A stretch of 64,000 bases of DNA from Ectothiorhodospira shaposhnikovii (GTDB taxonomy: Bacteria; Pseudomonadota; Gammaproteobacteria; Ectothiorhodospirales; Ectothiorhodospiraceae): positions 124,001-188,000 of the forward strand of contig NZ_JAJMLZ010000006.1 of assembly GCF_022227765.1 (NCBI RefSeq), given 5' to 3'. Positions 50,090-61,727 of the stretch are shown in pieces. The position numbers and the translations under genes are program-made. Each line of letters starts with the position of its first letter. The first letter of the stretch is position 1. Under the pieces are notes generated by a model, which saw nothing but the letters and a program-made list of their open reading frames with translations, did no database searches and was not told the DNA's origin.

Positions 50090-51152
50090 GTATCTGAGCC
50101 AGTACTACACGGCCTTCAATGTATTCCAGTACCTGACCCTGCGCGCCATTCTGGGCGTGCTCACCGCGTTGCTGATCGCCTTTATGGTGGGGCCTGCCAT
50201 GATCCGGCATCTGACCCGCTACAAGATCGGCCAGCAGGTTCGCAGTGATGGTCCCCAGACCCATTTCAGCAAGGCGGGAACTCCCACCATGGGTGGCGCC
50301 CTGATCCTGGTGGCGGTGGCCGTCAGCACCCTGTTGTGGAGTGATCTGAGCAACCGCTTCGTCTGGGTGGTGCTGCTGGTTACCCTGTTATTCGGACTTA
50401 TCGGCGGGGTGGACGATTACTTGAAGCTGCGTTATGGCAACAGCCGGGGCCTGTCTGCGCGCAGCAAGTTCTTCTGGCAGAGCGTGGTGGCCTTCCTGAC
50501 CGCCGTGTTCCTGTTCTATACCGCCCAGACCCCCATCGAGACTACCCTGATCGTGCCCGTCTTCAAGGATGTGGCCATTGACCTGGGGCTGTGGTTCATC
50601 CCCCTGACCTGGCTGGTGATCGTGGGTTCGAGCAATGCGGTGAATCTCACGGACGGCCTGGATGGCCTGGCCATCATGCCCTGTGTGCTGGTGGCGGGGG
50701 CGCTGGGGGTGTTCGCCTATGTGTCGGGGCATGCCATCTTCGCCGACTACCTGGGCATTCCCTATGTGCCCGGGGTGGGGGATCTGACCGTGTTTGCCGC
50801 GGCCCTGGTGGGCGCGGGCATGGGTTTTCTCTGGTTCAACGCCTATCCGGCCCAGGTGTTCATGGGCGATGTGGGGGCACTGGCCCTGGGGGCGGCCCTG
50901 GGCTTGCTGGCGGTGACCACGCGCCAGGAGATCGTGCTGGTGATCATGGGAGGGGTATTCGTGATCGAGACCCTGTCGGTGATCCTGCAGGTGGCTTCCT
51001 ACAAGCTGACCGGGCGACGCATCTTCCGTATGGCGCCGCTGCATCATCATTTTGAGCTCAAGGGCTGGCCCGAACCCAGGGTGATCGTGCGTTTCTGGAT
51101 CATTACCGTGGTGCTGGTGTTGATCGGCCTGGCCACCCTGAAGATCCGTTGA
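50070..51152 (+). CDS. mraY: Phospho-MurNAc-pentapeptide transferase MraY
   Basis: This 360-residue polytopic enzyme (about ten helices) makes lipid I from undecaprenyl phosphate. Signature blocks are [39 protein letters not shown] and [13 protein letters not shown], which include the catalytic aspartates and the HHH motif. ATG 50070 is preferred because GGAG is 9 nt upstream and 3 nt from ATG 50064. murD follows 14 bp later. Confidence 0.97.
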   Translation: MLLILFEYLSQYYTAFNVFQYLTLRAILGVLTALLIAFMVGPAMIRHLTRYKIGQQVRSDGPQTHFSKAGTPTMGGALILVAVAVSTLLWSDLSNRFVWVVLLVTLLFGLIGGVDDYLKLRYGNSRGLSARSKFFWQSVVAFLTAVFLFYTAQTPIETTLIVPVFKDVAIDLGLWFIPLTWLVIVGSSNAVNLTDGLDGLAIMPCVLVAGALGVFAYVSGHAIFADYLGIPYVPGVGDLTVFAAALVGAGMGFLWFNAYPAQVFMGDVGALALGAALGLLAVTTRQEIVLVIMGGVFVIETLSVILQVASYKLTGRRIFRMAPLHHHFELKGWPEPRVIVRFWIITVVLVLIGLATLKIR

Positions 51153-51166
51153 GGACGGCGAGTGAC

Positions 51167-52498
51167 GTGACAGAGCAGGCGACGACATTGATCGTGGGAC
51201 TGGGCACCACCGGACTCTCCGTGGCGCGGCATCTGGCCGCCCGCGGGGAGCGCTTCTGCGTGGCCGACACCCGCGAATTTCCGCCGGGCCTGGCGGCGCT
51301 GCGGGAACGGGTGCCGGAAGTCCGTCTGTTCTCCGGGCCGTTTGACGCGGACACGCTGGCCCGTTTCGAGCGGCTGATCGTGAGCCCAGGGGTGAGCATT
51401 CGGGAACCCGCGATCCGGGCCGCCCAGGCCGCCGGTGCCCGGGTGCTGGGTGATATCGAACTCTTCGCCGGGCAGGCCGACGCCCCGGTCCTGGCCATCA
51501 CCGGTTCCAACGGCAAGAGTACGGTGACGACCCTGGTGGGAGAGATGGCCAGGGCGGCGGGATTGCAAGTGGCGGTCGGTGGCAATCTGGGTACCCCGGC
51601 ACTGGATCTGCTGGCATCCCGCTCGGCGCCCGATCTCTATGTGCTGGAGCTTTCCAGTTTCCAGCTGGAGACCACTTCCGGGCTCCGGTGCGCGGCGGCC
51701 GCCGTGCTCAACCTGTCCGCGGATCACCTGGATCGTTACGAGGGACTGGATGACTATGCCCTCGCCAAGGCTCGTATCTTCCGGCATGCCCGGGTGGCGG
51801 TGATCAACCGGGAAGATCCTCGGGTCCGGGCCATGTCCGGCGGCCGGAGCCGGGTGAGCTTCGGTCTCGATGTACCCGCGGAGGGTCAGTATGGCCTGAA
51901 AGACCAGGATGGCGGGTCCTGGTTGTATCGGGGGGACGAGCCCTTGCTGGCGGAGGCGGAGCTGCGCATGGCCGGGCGGCATAACACCGCCAATGCCTTG
52001 GCTGCCCTGGCCCTGGGCGAGGCCGCCGGCCTGCCCAGGGACGACATGCTGGCGGTATTGCGCCGCTTCGCGGGTCTGCCTCATCGCTGCCGGTGGGTGG
52101 CGCATCGGCAGGGCGTCGACTGGTACAACGATTCCAAGGGCACCAATCTGGGCTCCACCCTGGCGGCGTTGGCGGGGTTGCCGGGCAAGGTCGTGCTCAT
52201 TGCCGGCGGGCAGGGCAAGGGCCAGGACTTCACGCCCCTGCGTGCCGTGGCCGCCGACAAGGCTCGGGCCGTGGTGCTGTTGGGGCAGGATGCCCCGGTC
52301 ATCGAGCAGGCCCTGGAAGGCGTGGTACCGGTGGTGCGGGTCCATGACATGGATCAGGCCGTGGCCGAGGCCGCCCGTCTGGCCTGTCGCCAGGACAGCG
52401 TGCTGCTTTCGCCGGCCTGCGCCAGCCTGGACATGTTTCGTAATTATGAACATCGGGGCGAGGTCTTCGAGTCCGCGGTACGGAGGCTGACATCATGA
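51167..52498 (+). CDS. murD: UDP-MurNAc-L-Ala:D-Glu ligase MurD
   Basis: This 443-residue ligase adds D-glutamate. ITGSNGKSTVTTLVGE is the P-loop, with LELSSFQLETT, NLSADHLDRY and NDSKGTNLGST following. GTG at 51167 is chosen (MTEQATTLIVGLGTTG), since the earlier TTG at 51149 overlaps mraY. Its stop overlaps the ftsW ATG. Confidence 0.95.
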   Translation: MTEQATTLIVGLGTTGLSVARHLAARGERFCVADTREFPPGLAALRERVPEVRLFSGPFDADTLARFERLIVSPGVSIREPAIRAAQAAGARVLGDIELFAGQADAPVLAITGSNGKSTVTTLVGEMARAAGLQVAVGGNLGTPALDLLASRSAPDLYVLELSSFQLETTSGLRCAAAAVLNLSADHLDRYEGLDDYALAKARIFRHARVAVINREDPRVRAMSGGRSRVSFGLDVPAEGQYGLKDQDGGSWLYRGDEPLLAEAELRMAGRHNTANALAALALGEAAGLPRDDMLAVLRRFAGLPHRCRWVAHRQGVDWYNDSKGTNLGSTLAALAGLPGKVVLIAGGQGKGQDFTPLRAVAADKARAVVLLGQDAPVIEQALEGVVPVVRVHDMDQAVAEAARLACRQDSVLLSPACASLDMFRNYEHRGEVFESAVRRLTS

Positions 52499-53697
52499 AG
52501 GGCCTTGATCTTCAGGCCACCCGGGACATGGATAGCCGCTTGGCGGTGGAGCTGCATCAGAAGGTGGACCTGGGGCTGGCGGTCACGGTGATGGCCCTGC
52601 TGGGACTGGGACTGGTGATGGTGGGTTCCGCCTCCATCGGCATCGCCGAGCGCAGCCTGGGTGATCCCTTCTATTTCCTGCAGCGGCAGCTGATTTTCGT
52701 CAGCCTCGGCGTGGCGGCGGCCATCATGCTGTACAACCTGCGCCTGGCCTGGTGGCAGGCCATGGGTCCCTGGCTGCTCCTGTCCGTCTATGTGCTGTTG
52801 CTGCTGGTGCTGGTGCCCGGTATCGGCAAGACGGTGAACGGCTCCACTCGCTGGATTTCGGTGGGGTTGTTCAACCTGCAGGTTTCCGAAGTGGTGAAAC
52901 TGCTCATGACCATCTATCTGGCCGGGTACCTGGTACGACATGCCCGTCAGGTCCGCGAGACCCTGTTGGGATTCGCCAAGCCATTGATCCTGATCATGCT
53001 GGCGACGGTGCCCCTGCTCATGCAGCCGGACTTCGGTGCCGCCGTGGTGCTGATGGCCATCGCCCTGGGGATGCTGTTCCTGGGCGGTGCGCGGTTGTGG
53101 CAGTTCTTCATGCTGCTGGGTGTCGTGGGCGCGGCGATGGCCTGGTTGGCGATTCAGACCCCTTACCGGGTGGCCCGTCTCACCGGCTTCATGGATCCCT
53201 GGACCGATCCCTTCAACACCGGTTTCCAGCTCACCCAGTCCCTGATTGCCATCGGCAGTGGTTCCTGGTTCGGCGTGGGGCTGGGCGGCAGTGTGCAGAA
53301 ACTCTTCTACCTGCCGGAAGCCCACAACGATTTCCTGTTCGCCGTGCTGGCCGAGGAACTGGGTCTGGTGGGCATTGTGGTGCTGGTGGCCCTCTACGGC
53401 TTTCTGCTCTGGCGCAGCTTTGCCATCGGCCAGGCTGCCGAACGGGTAGGGCACCTGTTCGGTGCACACCTGGCCTACGGCATCGGCATCTGGATCGGTC
53501 TGCAGGCCTTCATCAACATGGGCGTGAACATGGGCATGCTGCCCACCAAGGGGCTGACCCTGCCCCTGATGAGTTATGGCGGCAGCTCCATGCTGGTGAC
53601 CTGCGCGGCCATGGGGCTGCTGGCCAGGGTGCACCGGGAAACGGTGGAGAGCGGGGGCTTCAGGCCCCGCCGTCGTGCCTCGGGAGGTGGAGCATGA
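52495..53697 (+). CDS. ftsW: Septal peptidoglycan glycosyltransferase FtsW
   Basis: This 400-residue SEDS protein has about ten membrane helices and polymerises lipid II at the septum with FtsI. GLVMVGSASIGIAER, the NGSTRWISVGLFNLQVSE block, PDFGAAVVL, and TKGLTLPLMSYGGSSML identify it. The catalytic aspartate is expected in the large loop following helix 7 (LPEAHNDFLFAVLAEELG). murG overlaps by 4 bp. Confidence 0.96.
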   Translation: MKGLDLQATRDMDSRLAVELHQKVDLGLAVTVMALLGLGLVMVGSASIGIAERSLGDPFYFLQRQLIFVSLGVAAAIMLYNLRLAWWQAMGPWLLLSVYVLLLLVLVPGIGKTVNGSTRWISVGLFNLQVSEVVKLLMTIYLAGYLVRHARQVRETLLGFAKPLILIMLATVPLLMQPDFGAAVVLMAIALGMLFLGGARLWQFFMLLGVVGAAMAWLAIQTPYRVARLTGFMDPWTDPFNTGFQLTQSLIAIGSGSWFGVGLGGSVQKLFYLPEAHNDFLFAVLAEELGLVGIVVLVALYGFLLWRSFAIGQAAERVGHLFGAHLAYGIGIWIGLQAFINMGVNMGMLPTKGLTLPLMSYGGSSMLVTCAAMGLLARVHRETVESGGFRPRRRASGGGA

Positions 53698-54782
53698 GTC
53701 GTCGTCCCATCCTGATCATGGCCGGTGGCACCGGGGGGCATGTCTTTCCCGGGCTGGCCGTGGCCGACCACCTGCGTGCCCGCGGCGAGACCGTGTGCTG
53801 GTTGGGCACGGCCACCGGCCTGGAGGCCCGGCTGGTGCCGGCGGCGGGAATCGAGTTCCATACCCTGCCGGTGAGCGGGCTAAGGGGTAAGGGAGTGGCC
53901 ACCTGGTTGCTGGCTCCCTGGCGACTGGGGGTGGCTCTGTGGGCGGCCCTGGGCCTGATGCTGCGGCTCAAGCCCCGTGCCGTGCTGGGCCTGGGGGGAT
54001 TTGCCTCCGGCCCAGGGGGCCTCATGGCCGCCGCCCTGGGACATCCCCTGGTGATCCACGAGCAGAACGCCATTGCCGGCATGACCAACCGCTGGCTGGC
54101 CGGTCGTGCGGACCTGGTGCTGGAAGCCTTTCCGGGCACGTTCCCCGCGAGCCGCCAGGCGGTGGCCGTCGGCAATCCCGTGCGCGAGAACATCCGGGAA
54201 CTGCCGGAGCCTGACCTGCGCATGGCCGGGCGGGAAGGTCCCTTGCGTCTGCTGGTGGTCGGCGGCAGCCTGGGCGCCCTGGCCCTGAATACCCGCGTGC
54301 CCGAAGCCCTGGCGCGTCTGCCCGAGGCGCGCCGACCCCTGATCCGTCATCAGGCGGGGGAGCGCACGCTGGAGGAGGCCCGCCGGGCGTATGCCCGGGC
54401 CGGGGTGGAGGCCGAGGTGACGGCCTTCATCGATGACATGGCCGAAGCCTACAACTGGGCGGACCTGGTGATCTGCCGGGCGGGGGCGCTGACGGTCTCC
54501 GAACTGGCGGCTGCCGGCGCGGCCGCCTTGCTGGTGCCCTATCCCCATGCGGTGGATGACCACCAGCGTGCCAACGCCCGCCACCTGTCCGAGGCCGGGG
54601 CGGCCCGGCTCGTCCTTCAGGATGAACTGGACCCCGAGGCCCTGGCGACGTGGCTGGCGTCCCTGGATCGCCCCCGATTACTGGAAATGGCCCGCCAGGC
54701 CCGTTCCCTGGCGCGTCCCGATGCCACCCGTCGCGTGGCCGAGGCCTGTCTGGCCCTGGCCGGGGAAGGAGATCGCCCATGA
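53694..54782 (+). CDS. murG: Lipid II synthase MurG
   Basis: This 362-residue GT28 enzyme adds GlcNAc to lipid I at the inner membrane. The G-loops are [16 protein letters not shown] (~10-25) and [11 protein letters not shown], with [15 protein letters not shown] and [16 protein letters not shown]-like donor binding ([12 protein letters not shown]). ATG 53694 is right after AGGTGG and overlaps the ftsW stop. A much longer ORF in this frame runs back through ftsW antisense-free sequence and is not coding. Confidence 0.96.
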   Translation: MSRRPILIMAGGTGGHVFPGLAVADHLRARGETVCWLGTATGLEARLVPAAGIEFHTLPVSGLRGKGVATWLLAPWRLGVALWAALGLMLRLKPRAVLGLGGFASGPGGLMAAALGHPLVIHEQNAIAGMTNRWLAGRADLVLEAFPGTFPASRQAVAVGNPVRENIRELPEPDLRMAGREGPLRLLVVGGSLGALALNTRVPEALARLPEARRPLIRHQAGERTLEEARRAYARAGVEAEVTAFIDDMAEAYNWADLVICRAGALTVSELAAAGAAALLVPYPHAVDDHQRANARHLSEAGAARLVLQDELDPEALATWLASLDRPRLLEMARQARSLARPDATRRVAEACLALAGEGDRP

Positions 54783-56205
54783 ATGCGCCCAACGCCCTGA
54801 TCGGCATGCGTCGCATCCGTCGGATTCACTTTGTGGGTATCGGCGGCTCGGGCATGGGCGGCATCGCCGAGGTGCTGGCCAACCTGGGGTACCAGGTCAG
54901 TGGTTCGGACATTGCCGAAAATGCCGTGACCCGGCGTCTGGAAGGACTGGGCGTGGAAGTCCGCCTGGGTCATGATGCCGCCCATGTGCGGCAGGCCGAC
55001 GTGCTTGTGGTGTCCAGTGCCATTCGCTCCGATAACCCGGAACTGCGGGCGGCGCGGGAACGCCGCATTCCCGTCGTGCCCCGGGCCGAGATGCTGGCGG
55101 AACTGATGCGTTTTCGCTACGGCATTGCCGTGGCGGGGACCCACGGCAAAACCACCACCACCAGCCTGGTGGCCAGTCTGCTCGCGGAGGGCGGGCTGGA
55201 CCCTACTTTCGTCATCGGCGGCCGGCTCAACAGCACCGCCAGCCATTCCCGGCTGGGGCAGGGCAGCTATCTGGTGGCGGAGGCGGACGAGAGCGACGCC
55301 TCCTTTCTGTGTCTGCAGCCGATGATCTCGGTGGTGACCAACATCGATGCGGACCATCTGGCCACCTACGAAGGGGATTTTTCCCGGTTGCGGGATACGT
55401 TCCTGGAGTTCCTGCACCATTTGCCCTTCTATGGCCTGGCGGTGCTGTGTGTGGATGATCCGGAAATCCGCGATCTGATCACCCGCATCGGTCGCCCCAT
55501 GCTCACTTACGGCATCGATCACCCGGCCGACGTCAAGGCCCGTGAGCTGCGCCCCGACGGCACCCGCACCCACTTCGATCTGTACCTGCCGGGCCGCGAT
55601 CGGGCCCTGCCGGTGACCCTGAACCTGCCGGGACGCCACAATGTGCTCAATGCCCTGGCGGCGGTGGCCGTGGCCCACGAGTTGGGGGTGGACGACGGTG
55701 CCATCCAGCGGGGGCTGCAAGCATTCCAGGGTATCGGCCGGCGTTTCCAGGTCTACGGCAGTCTGCCCACGCCGGTGGGTGAGGTGATGCTGGTGGATGA
55801 CTATGGCCATCATCCCACCGAGGTGGCGGCCACCATCGCCGCCGCCCGGTCCGCCTGGCCGGAGCGGCGTCTGGTACTGGCCTTCCAACCCCATCGCTAC
55901 ACCCGTACCCGGGACCTGTTCGAGGATTTTGCCGAGGTACTGTCCGAACCCGATGTGCTGGTGCTGCTGGATGTCTATGCGGCGGGGGAGGACCCGATTC
56001 CCGGTGCCGATGGTCGCACCCTGGCGCGGGCGATTCGTACCCGGGGACGGGTGGATCCCGTGTTCGTGGATGCGCCCGAGCGTCTGGTGGACGCCCTGCG
56101 GGGCGTGTTGCGGGCGGGGGATGTCCTGCTGACCCAGGGCGCGGGGAATGTGGGGGCACTGGCGGCCAGCCTGCCGACGGCACTGGCCGGCGATGGGGAG
56201 GCGCC

Positions 56206-56209
<4 letters not shown>
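54779..56209 (+). CDS. murC: UDP-N-acetylmuramate:L-alanine ligase MurC
   Basis: This 476-residue ligase adds the first peptide residue. [17 protein letters not shown] is the N-terminal nucleotide-sugar site, [12 protein letters not shown] the P-loop, and [10 protein letters not shown] and DDYGHHPTE follow. ATG 54779 overlaps the murG stop (ATGA). murB overlaps its end. With murDEF, murG and mraY all present, the entire cytoplasmic precursor route after MurA is in one run. Confidence 0.96.
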
Positions 56210-58052
<1,843 letters not shown>

Positions 58053-58062
58053 TGGGGTGTAT

Positions 58063-58836
58063 ATGGGCAGATCGATGGCAAGGCGAAGGGTGCAGCGGCC
58101 GCCCTGGTGGCGGGAGGCACGCTTGCGCCGCGCCCTGCGAACCCTGCTGCTGGTGGCGGCGCTCATGATGCTCGCCTTTGCCGGTCAGGGTGCCGTGGCT
58201 TATCTGATGGAGCCTGATACCCTGCCTATCCGCAGCGTGGAAGTGGAAGGCGAGTTGCGTTACCTGGGGCCGGAGGCCCTGTCCGCGGCCATCACACCCC
58301 ACGTGCAGGGTGGGTTCTTCAGCCTGGATCTGCGTCAGGTGGAGGCGGCGGTCAAGGCGTTGCCCTGGGTGCGCGGAGTCTGGGTGCACCGGGAATGGCC
58401 GGACCGGATCGTGATCCGGATCGAGGAACAGGTTCCGGTGGCGCGTTGGGGTAGCGATGCCCTGGTGAACCAGTACGGGGAACTGTTCCGACCGGCGTTG
58501 TCGGAAGCCCCCGAGGGCCTGCCGTTCCTGGAAGGCCGCGAGGGACGTCAGCGGCAGCTCATGGAGCGCTTCCTGGCAGTACAGGCCAGGTTGGCGGATG
58601 TGGGCCTGGAAGTCTCCGGGCTGAAGGAAGATGCACGCCGTTCCTGGGTGATTCAGCTCGAGAACGGAGGGCAGGTGCTGATGGGGCGGGGCATGGACGC
58701 CGATCGGCTGGATCGACTGGTGCGCATGTACCCGCGCCTGGAGGAACACCGGGACGAGCCCATCAGGCGAATCGACATGCGTTACACCAACGGCATCGCC
58801 GTGGCCTGGAAGCCCCGGGAGGGTGGTGCACAATGA
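58063..58836 (+). CDS. ftsQ: Cell division protein FtsQ
   Basis: This 257-residue bitopic protein has a basic cytoplasmic tail, one membrane helix (TLLLVAALMMLAFAGQGAV, ~27-45), a POTRA domain (IRSVEVEGELRYLGPEALS) and a beta domain (~115-255) that binds FtsB. WVHREWPDRIVIRIEEQVPVARW is the typical junction. ATG 58063 was chosen; GTG 58057 and ATG 58075 are alternatives. Unlike in E. coli, ftsA does not follow directly; 111 bp with a small ORF intervene. Confidence 0.93.
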   Translation: MGRSMARRRVQRPPWWREARLRRALRTLLLVAALMMLAFAGQGAVAYLMEPDTLPIRSVEVEGELRYLGPEALSAAITPHVQGGFFSLDLRQVEAAVKALPWVRGVWVHREWPDRIVIRIEEQVPVARWGSDALVNQYGELFRPALSEAPEGLPFLEGREGRQRQLMERFLAVQARLADVGLEVSGLKEDARRSWVIQLENGGQVLMGRGMDADRLDRLVRMYPRLEEHRDEPIRRIDMRYTNGIAVAWKPREGGAQ

Positions 58837-58955
58837 GACAGGTTAGGCAGGCAAGGCGAATGAGAGTCATGAATACAGCGTTATGCATCGGGTCGCCACG
58901 GGATGCTTCAGTCGCGCTGATCGGCACGGTAGCGGAGATGAAGGCTTATGTCTAA
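58833..58955 (+). CDS. Possible 40-residue ORF bridging ftsQ and ftsA
   Basis: An ATG at 58833 overlaps the ftsQ stop codon (ATGA) and opens a 40-codon frame whose stop (58953-58955) overlaps the ftsA start (58948). The product starts MRQVRQARRMRV and ends VAEMKAYV; it is basic at the N-terminus and has a mildly hydrophobic middle. GGGTGG lies about 6-11 nt before the ATG. I recognise no family. It could be a real micropeptide, a coupling device that keeps ribosomes moving into ftsA, or a chance frame. Confidence 0.3.
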   Translation: MRQVRQARRMRVMNTALCIGSPRDASVALIGTVAEMKAYV

Positions 58956-60183
58956 GCGATCCGATAAGGGAATGATCGTCGGCCTGGATATCGGGACCTC
59001 CAAGGTGGAGGCCATCGTCGGCGAGGTGAATGACGAGGGGGGAATCGAGATCGTCGGTATCGGTTCCCACCCGTCCCGCGGTCTGAAAAAGGGTGTGGTG
59101 GTCAACATCGAATCCACCGTGCAATCCATCCAGCGCGCCATCGAGGAGGCCGAGCTGATGGCCGGTTGCCAGATTCACTCGGTTTTCACCGGGATTGCCG
59201 GCAGCCATGTGAAGAGCCTCAATTCCACCGGCGTGGTGGCCATCAAGGACAAGGAAGTGACCACGGCGGACGTGGAGCGGGTGATCGATGCCGCCCGTGC
59301 GGTGGCCATTCCGGCGGATCAGCGCATTCTCCATGTGCTGCCCCAGGAGTTCATCATTGATGAGCAGGAAGGCATTCGTGAACCCATCGGCATGTCCGGC
59401 GTGCGGCTGGAGGCCAAGGTCCACCTGGTGACCGGTGCCGTGTCCGCGGCGCAGAACATCATCAAATGTGTCCGTCGCTGCGGCCTGGAAGTGGATGACA
59501 TCATTCTGGAACAGCTGGCTTCCAGCCACGCGGTCCTCACCGAGGACGAAAAGGAACTGGGGGTGTGCCTGGTGGACATCGGTGGCGGCACCACCGACAT
59601 CGCCGTCTTCACCGACGGGGCGATTCGCCACACGGCGGTGATCCCCATTGCCGGTGATCAGGTCACCAACGATATCGCCGTGGCCCTGCGTACCCCCACC
59701 CAGTACGCCGAGGACATCAAGATCAAGTACGCCTGCGCCCTGCGTCAGCTGGCCAATCCCGAGGAAAGTATCGAGGTGCCCGGTGTCGGCGACCGGCCGC
59801 CCCGGCGTCTGTCCCGGCAGACCCTGGCCGGGGTGGTGGAGCCGCGCTACGAGGAGCTCATGTCCCTGGTGCAGGCGGAGCTGCGCCGTTCGGGCTGCGA
59901 GGAGATGGTGGCGGCGGGCGTGGTCCTCACCGGGGGGTCGTCGAAGATGGAAGGCGTCGCGGAACTGGCCGAGGAGGTCTTTCACATGCCGGTGCGTCTG
60001 GGTCTGCCCCAGTATGTCACCGGCATGGTGGATGCCGTGAAGAATCCCATTCATTCCACCGGGGTGGGGTTGTTGCTGTTCGGTCATCAGAGCCGCTACC
60101 AGGCCCTGGGGGAAGGGGTCAGGGGCGGTGGCATGAAATCCGTCTGGGGGCGGATGAAGAGCTGGTTTCAGGGCAATCTCTAG
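58948..60183 (+). CDS. ftsA: Cell division protein FtsA
   Basis: This 411-residue actin-like ATPase tethers FtsZ to the membrane. GLDIGTSKVEAIVGEV is the phosphate-1 motif, LVDIGGGTTDIAVF phosphate-2, and VVLTGGSSKMEGVAELAEE the adenosine motif. The 1C domain is intact, and the C-terminus forms an amphipathic helix (WGRMKSWFQGNL) for membrane binding. GGAG is ~11 nt before the ATG. ftsZ follows after 132 bp. Confidence 0.97.
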   Translation: MSKRSDKGMIVGLDIGTSKVEAIVGEVNDEGGIEIVGIGSHPSRGLKKGVVVNIESTVQSIQRAIEEAELMAGCQIHSVFTGIAGSHVKSLNSTGVVAIKDKEVTTADVERVIDAARAVAIPADQRILHVLPQEFIIDEQEGIREPIGMSGVRLEAKVHLVTGAVSAAQNIIKCVRRCGLEVDDIILEQLASSHAVLTEDEKELGVCLVDIGGGTTDIAVFTDGAIRHTAVIPIAGDQVTNDIAVALRTPTQYAEDIKIKYACALRQLANPEESIEVPGVGDRPPRRLSRQTLAGVVEPRYEELMSLVQAELRRSGCEEMVAAGVVLTGGSSKMEGVAELAEEVFHMPVRLGLPQYVTGMVDAVKNPIHSTGVGLLLFGHQSRYQALGEGVRGGGMKSVWGRMKSWFQGNL

Positions 60184-60315
60184 CATCGGCGACTGTACCG
60201 ATGTCCTGGGCAGGGACTGGAAACTAAACAAGCAGGGGCGGTTGGGTCTGCGGGTCTGAATTCGAAGTATGACGGTCTTTCAACGAACATTGTGGTTTTT
60301 CAGGAGGTAGTGAAT

Positions 60316-61506
60316 ATGTTTGAGCTCATGGATACCTATCCCCAGAACGCGGTCATCAAGGTGATCGGTGTCGGCGGTGGTGGCGGCAATGCAGTCCAGC
60401 ACATGGTCAATGCCTCCATCGAGGGCGTGGATTTCGTGGTGGCCAACACGGACGCCCAGGCACTCAAGCGGGTGGATGCCAAGACCCTGTTGCAACTGGG
60501 TTCACACATCACCAAGGGTCTGGGCGCCGGCGCCGACCCGGCGGTGGGTCGCGAAGCCGCCCTGGAAGACCGGGAGCGCATCCAGGAAGTGATCGACGGT
60601 GCCGACATGGTCTTCATCACCGCCGGCATGGGCGGCGGCACGGGCACCGGTGCCGCGCCCGTGGTGGCTCAGATCGCCAAGGAAATGGGCATCCTCACCG
60701 TGGCCGTGGTCACCAAGCCCTTTCCTTTCGAGGGCAAGAAGCGCATGCAGGTGGCGCAGTCGGGGATGGAGAACCTGGCCAAGTACGTGGACTCCCTCAT
60801 CACCATTCCCAATGACAAGCTCTTGTCGGTGCTGGGCAAGAACGTGACCCTGCTGGATGCGTTCAAGGCCGCCAACGACGTGCTGCTGGGCGCGGTGCAG
60901 GGGATTGCCGAACTCATCACCCGCCCCGGCCTGATCAACGTCGACTTTGCCGACGTGCGCACCGTCATGTCCGAGATGGGCATGGCCATGATGGGAACCG
61001 GTTCCGCCTCCGGTGGTGACCGCGCCCGCGTGGCTGCCGAGGCGGCCATCTCCAGCCCGTTGCTGGAGGATGTGAACATCGCCGGTGCCCGGGGCATCCT
61101 GGTGAACGTGACCGCCGGCATGGACATGTCCATCGGCGAGTTCGAGGAAGTGGGCGCGGCGGTCAAGGAGTTCGCCTCCGAGGATGCCACCGTGGTGGTG
61201 GGCACCGTCATCGATCCGGAGATGAACGACGAACTGCGCGTGACCCTGGTGGCCACCGGTCTGGGAACCCCTGGCCAGGCGGCACGCCCGACCCGGGAAA
61301 AACCGGCCGTCAAGCTGGTCGAGCCCCGCCAGACGGCCATGGGTGCCCAGGGCCACGGCAATGAGTTGGACATGATGGATTACGACAAGCTGGACCGGCC
61401 CGCGGTGATGCGCAAGCAGCAGGGCAATGCCGCTTACGATATCTCCGGCAATCCCAACATGGACTATCTGGATATTCCGGCGTTCCTGCGCAAGCAGGCT
61501 GACTGA
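60316..61506 (+). CDS. ftsZ: Cell division GTPase FtsZ
   Basis: This 396-residue tubulin homologue forms the Z-ring. The tubulin signature [14 protein letters not shown] and the T7 loop [11 protein letters not shown] are present. A variable linker (~318-380) ends in the conserved tail [13 protein letters not shown], which binds FtsA and ZipA. ATG 60316 has AGGAGG 8 nt upstream, a much stronger site than most dcw genes, so FtsZ should be made in excess. The 132-bp leader may hold an internal promoter, though none is clear. Confidence 0.98.
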   Translation: MFELMDTYPQNAVIKVIGVGGGGGNAVQHMVNASIEGVDFVVANTDAQALKRVDAKTLLQLGSHITKGLGAGADPAVGREAALEDRERIQEVIDGADMVFITAGMGGGTGTGAAPVVAQIAKEMGILTVAVVTKPFPFEGKKRMQVAQSGMENLAKYVDSLITIPNDKLLSVLGKNVTLLDAFKAANDVLLGAVQGIAELITRPGLINVDFADVRTVMSEMGMAMMGTGSASGGDRARVAAEAAISSPLLEDVNIAGARGILVNVTAGMDMSIGEFEEVGAAVKEFASEDATVVVGTVIDPEMNDELRVTLVATGLGTPGQAARPTREKPAVKLVEPRQTAMGAQGHGNELDMMDYDKLDRPAVMRKQQGNAAYDISGNPNMDYLDIPAFLRKQAD

Positions 61507-61522
61507 GCATGGGCAGGTGCAG

Positions 61523-61551
61523 GGCGGAGCGCACCGCCGGTGTGCTCCGCC
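61523..61551 (+). terminator. Strong hairpin after ftsZ, probable end of dcw transcript
   Basis: GGCGGAGCGCACC (61523-61535) pairs with GGTGTGCTCCGCC (61539-61551) through a 3-nt loop, with one G-T pair. It begins 17 bp after the ftsZ stop. The 13-bp GC-rich stem is very stable, but no T-run follows, so it may be a pause site or part of a Rho-dependent end. Confidence 0.6.
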
Positions 61552-61581
61552 GCCCTGAGCCGGCACCGTTTCAGGGCGTGC

Positions 61582-61623
61582 CTTGCATCAAAACATGCAA
61601 GTCAACCCGTCCAGTGGCATAAT
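61582..61623 (+). promoter_or_regulatory. Palindrome and candidate lpxC promoter
   Basis: CTTGCAT (61582-61588) and ATGCAAG (61595-61601) form a 7-bp perfect palindrome around CAAAAC, a possible operator. An extended -10 TGGCATAAT (61615-61623) follows, with no good -35 at the right distance. If used, lpxC mRNA would have a leader of about 100 nt. Confidence 0.4.
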
Positions 61624-61727
61624 GTGCAGCTATTTTTCCCCGTTGGGGCGTTCCGGGAGGGTTTCCCCTGGTCTGGCACGCATCATGCACTCATCCTGGT
61701 GCGTCACGGGTTCAGAGGACTATCACG

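Noticed and set aside
52752-53693. N-terminal extension of the murG frame
   Set aside because: It overlaps ftsW in another frame, and MurG homology begins exactly at ATG 53694.
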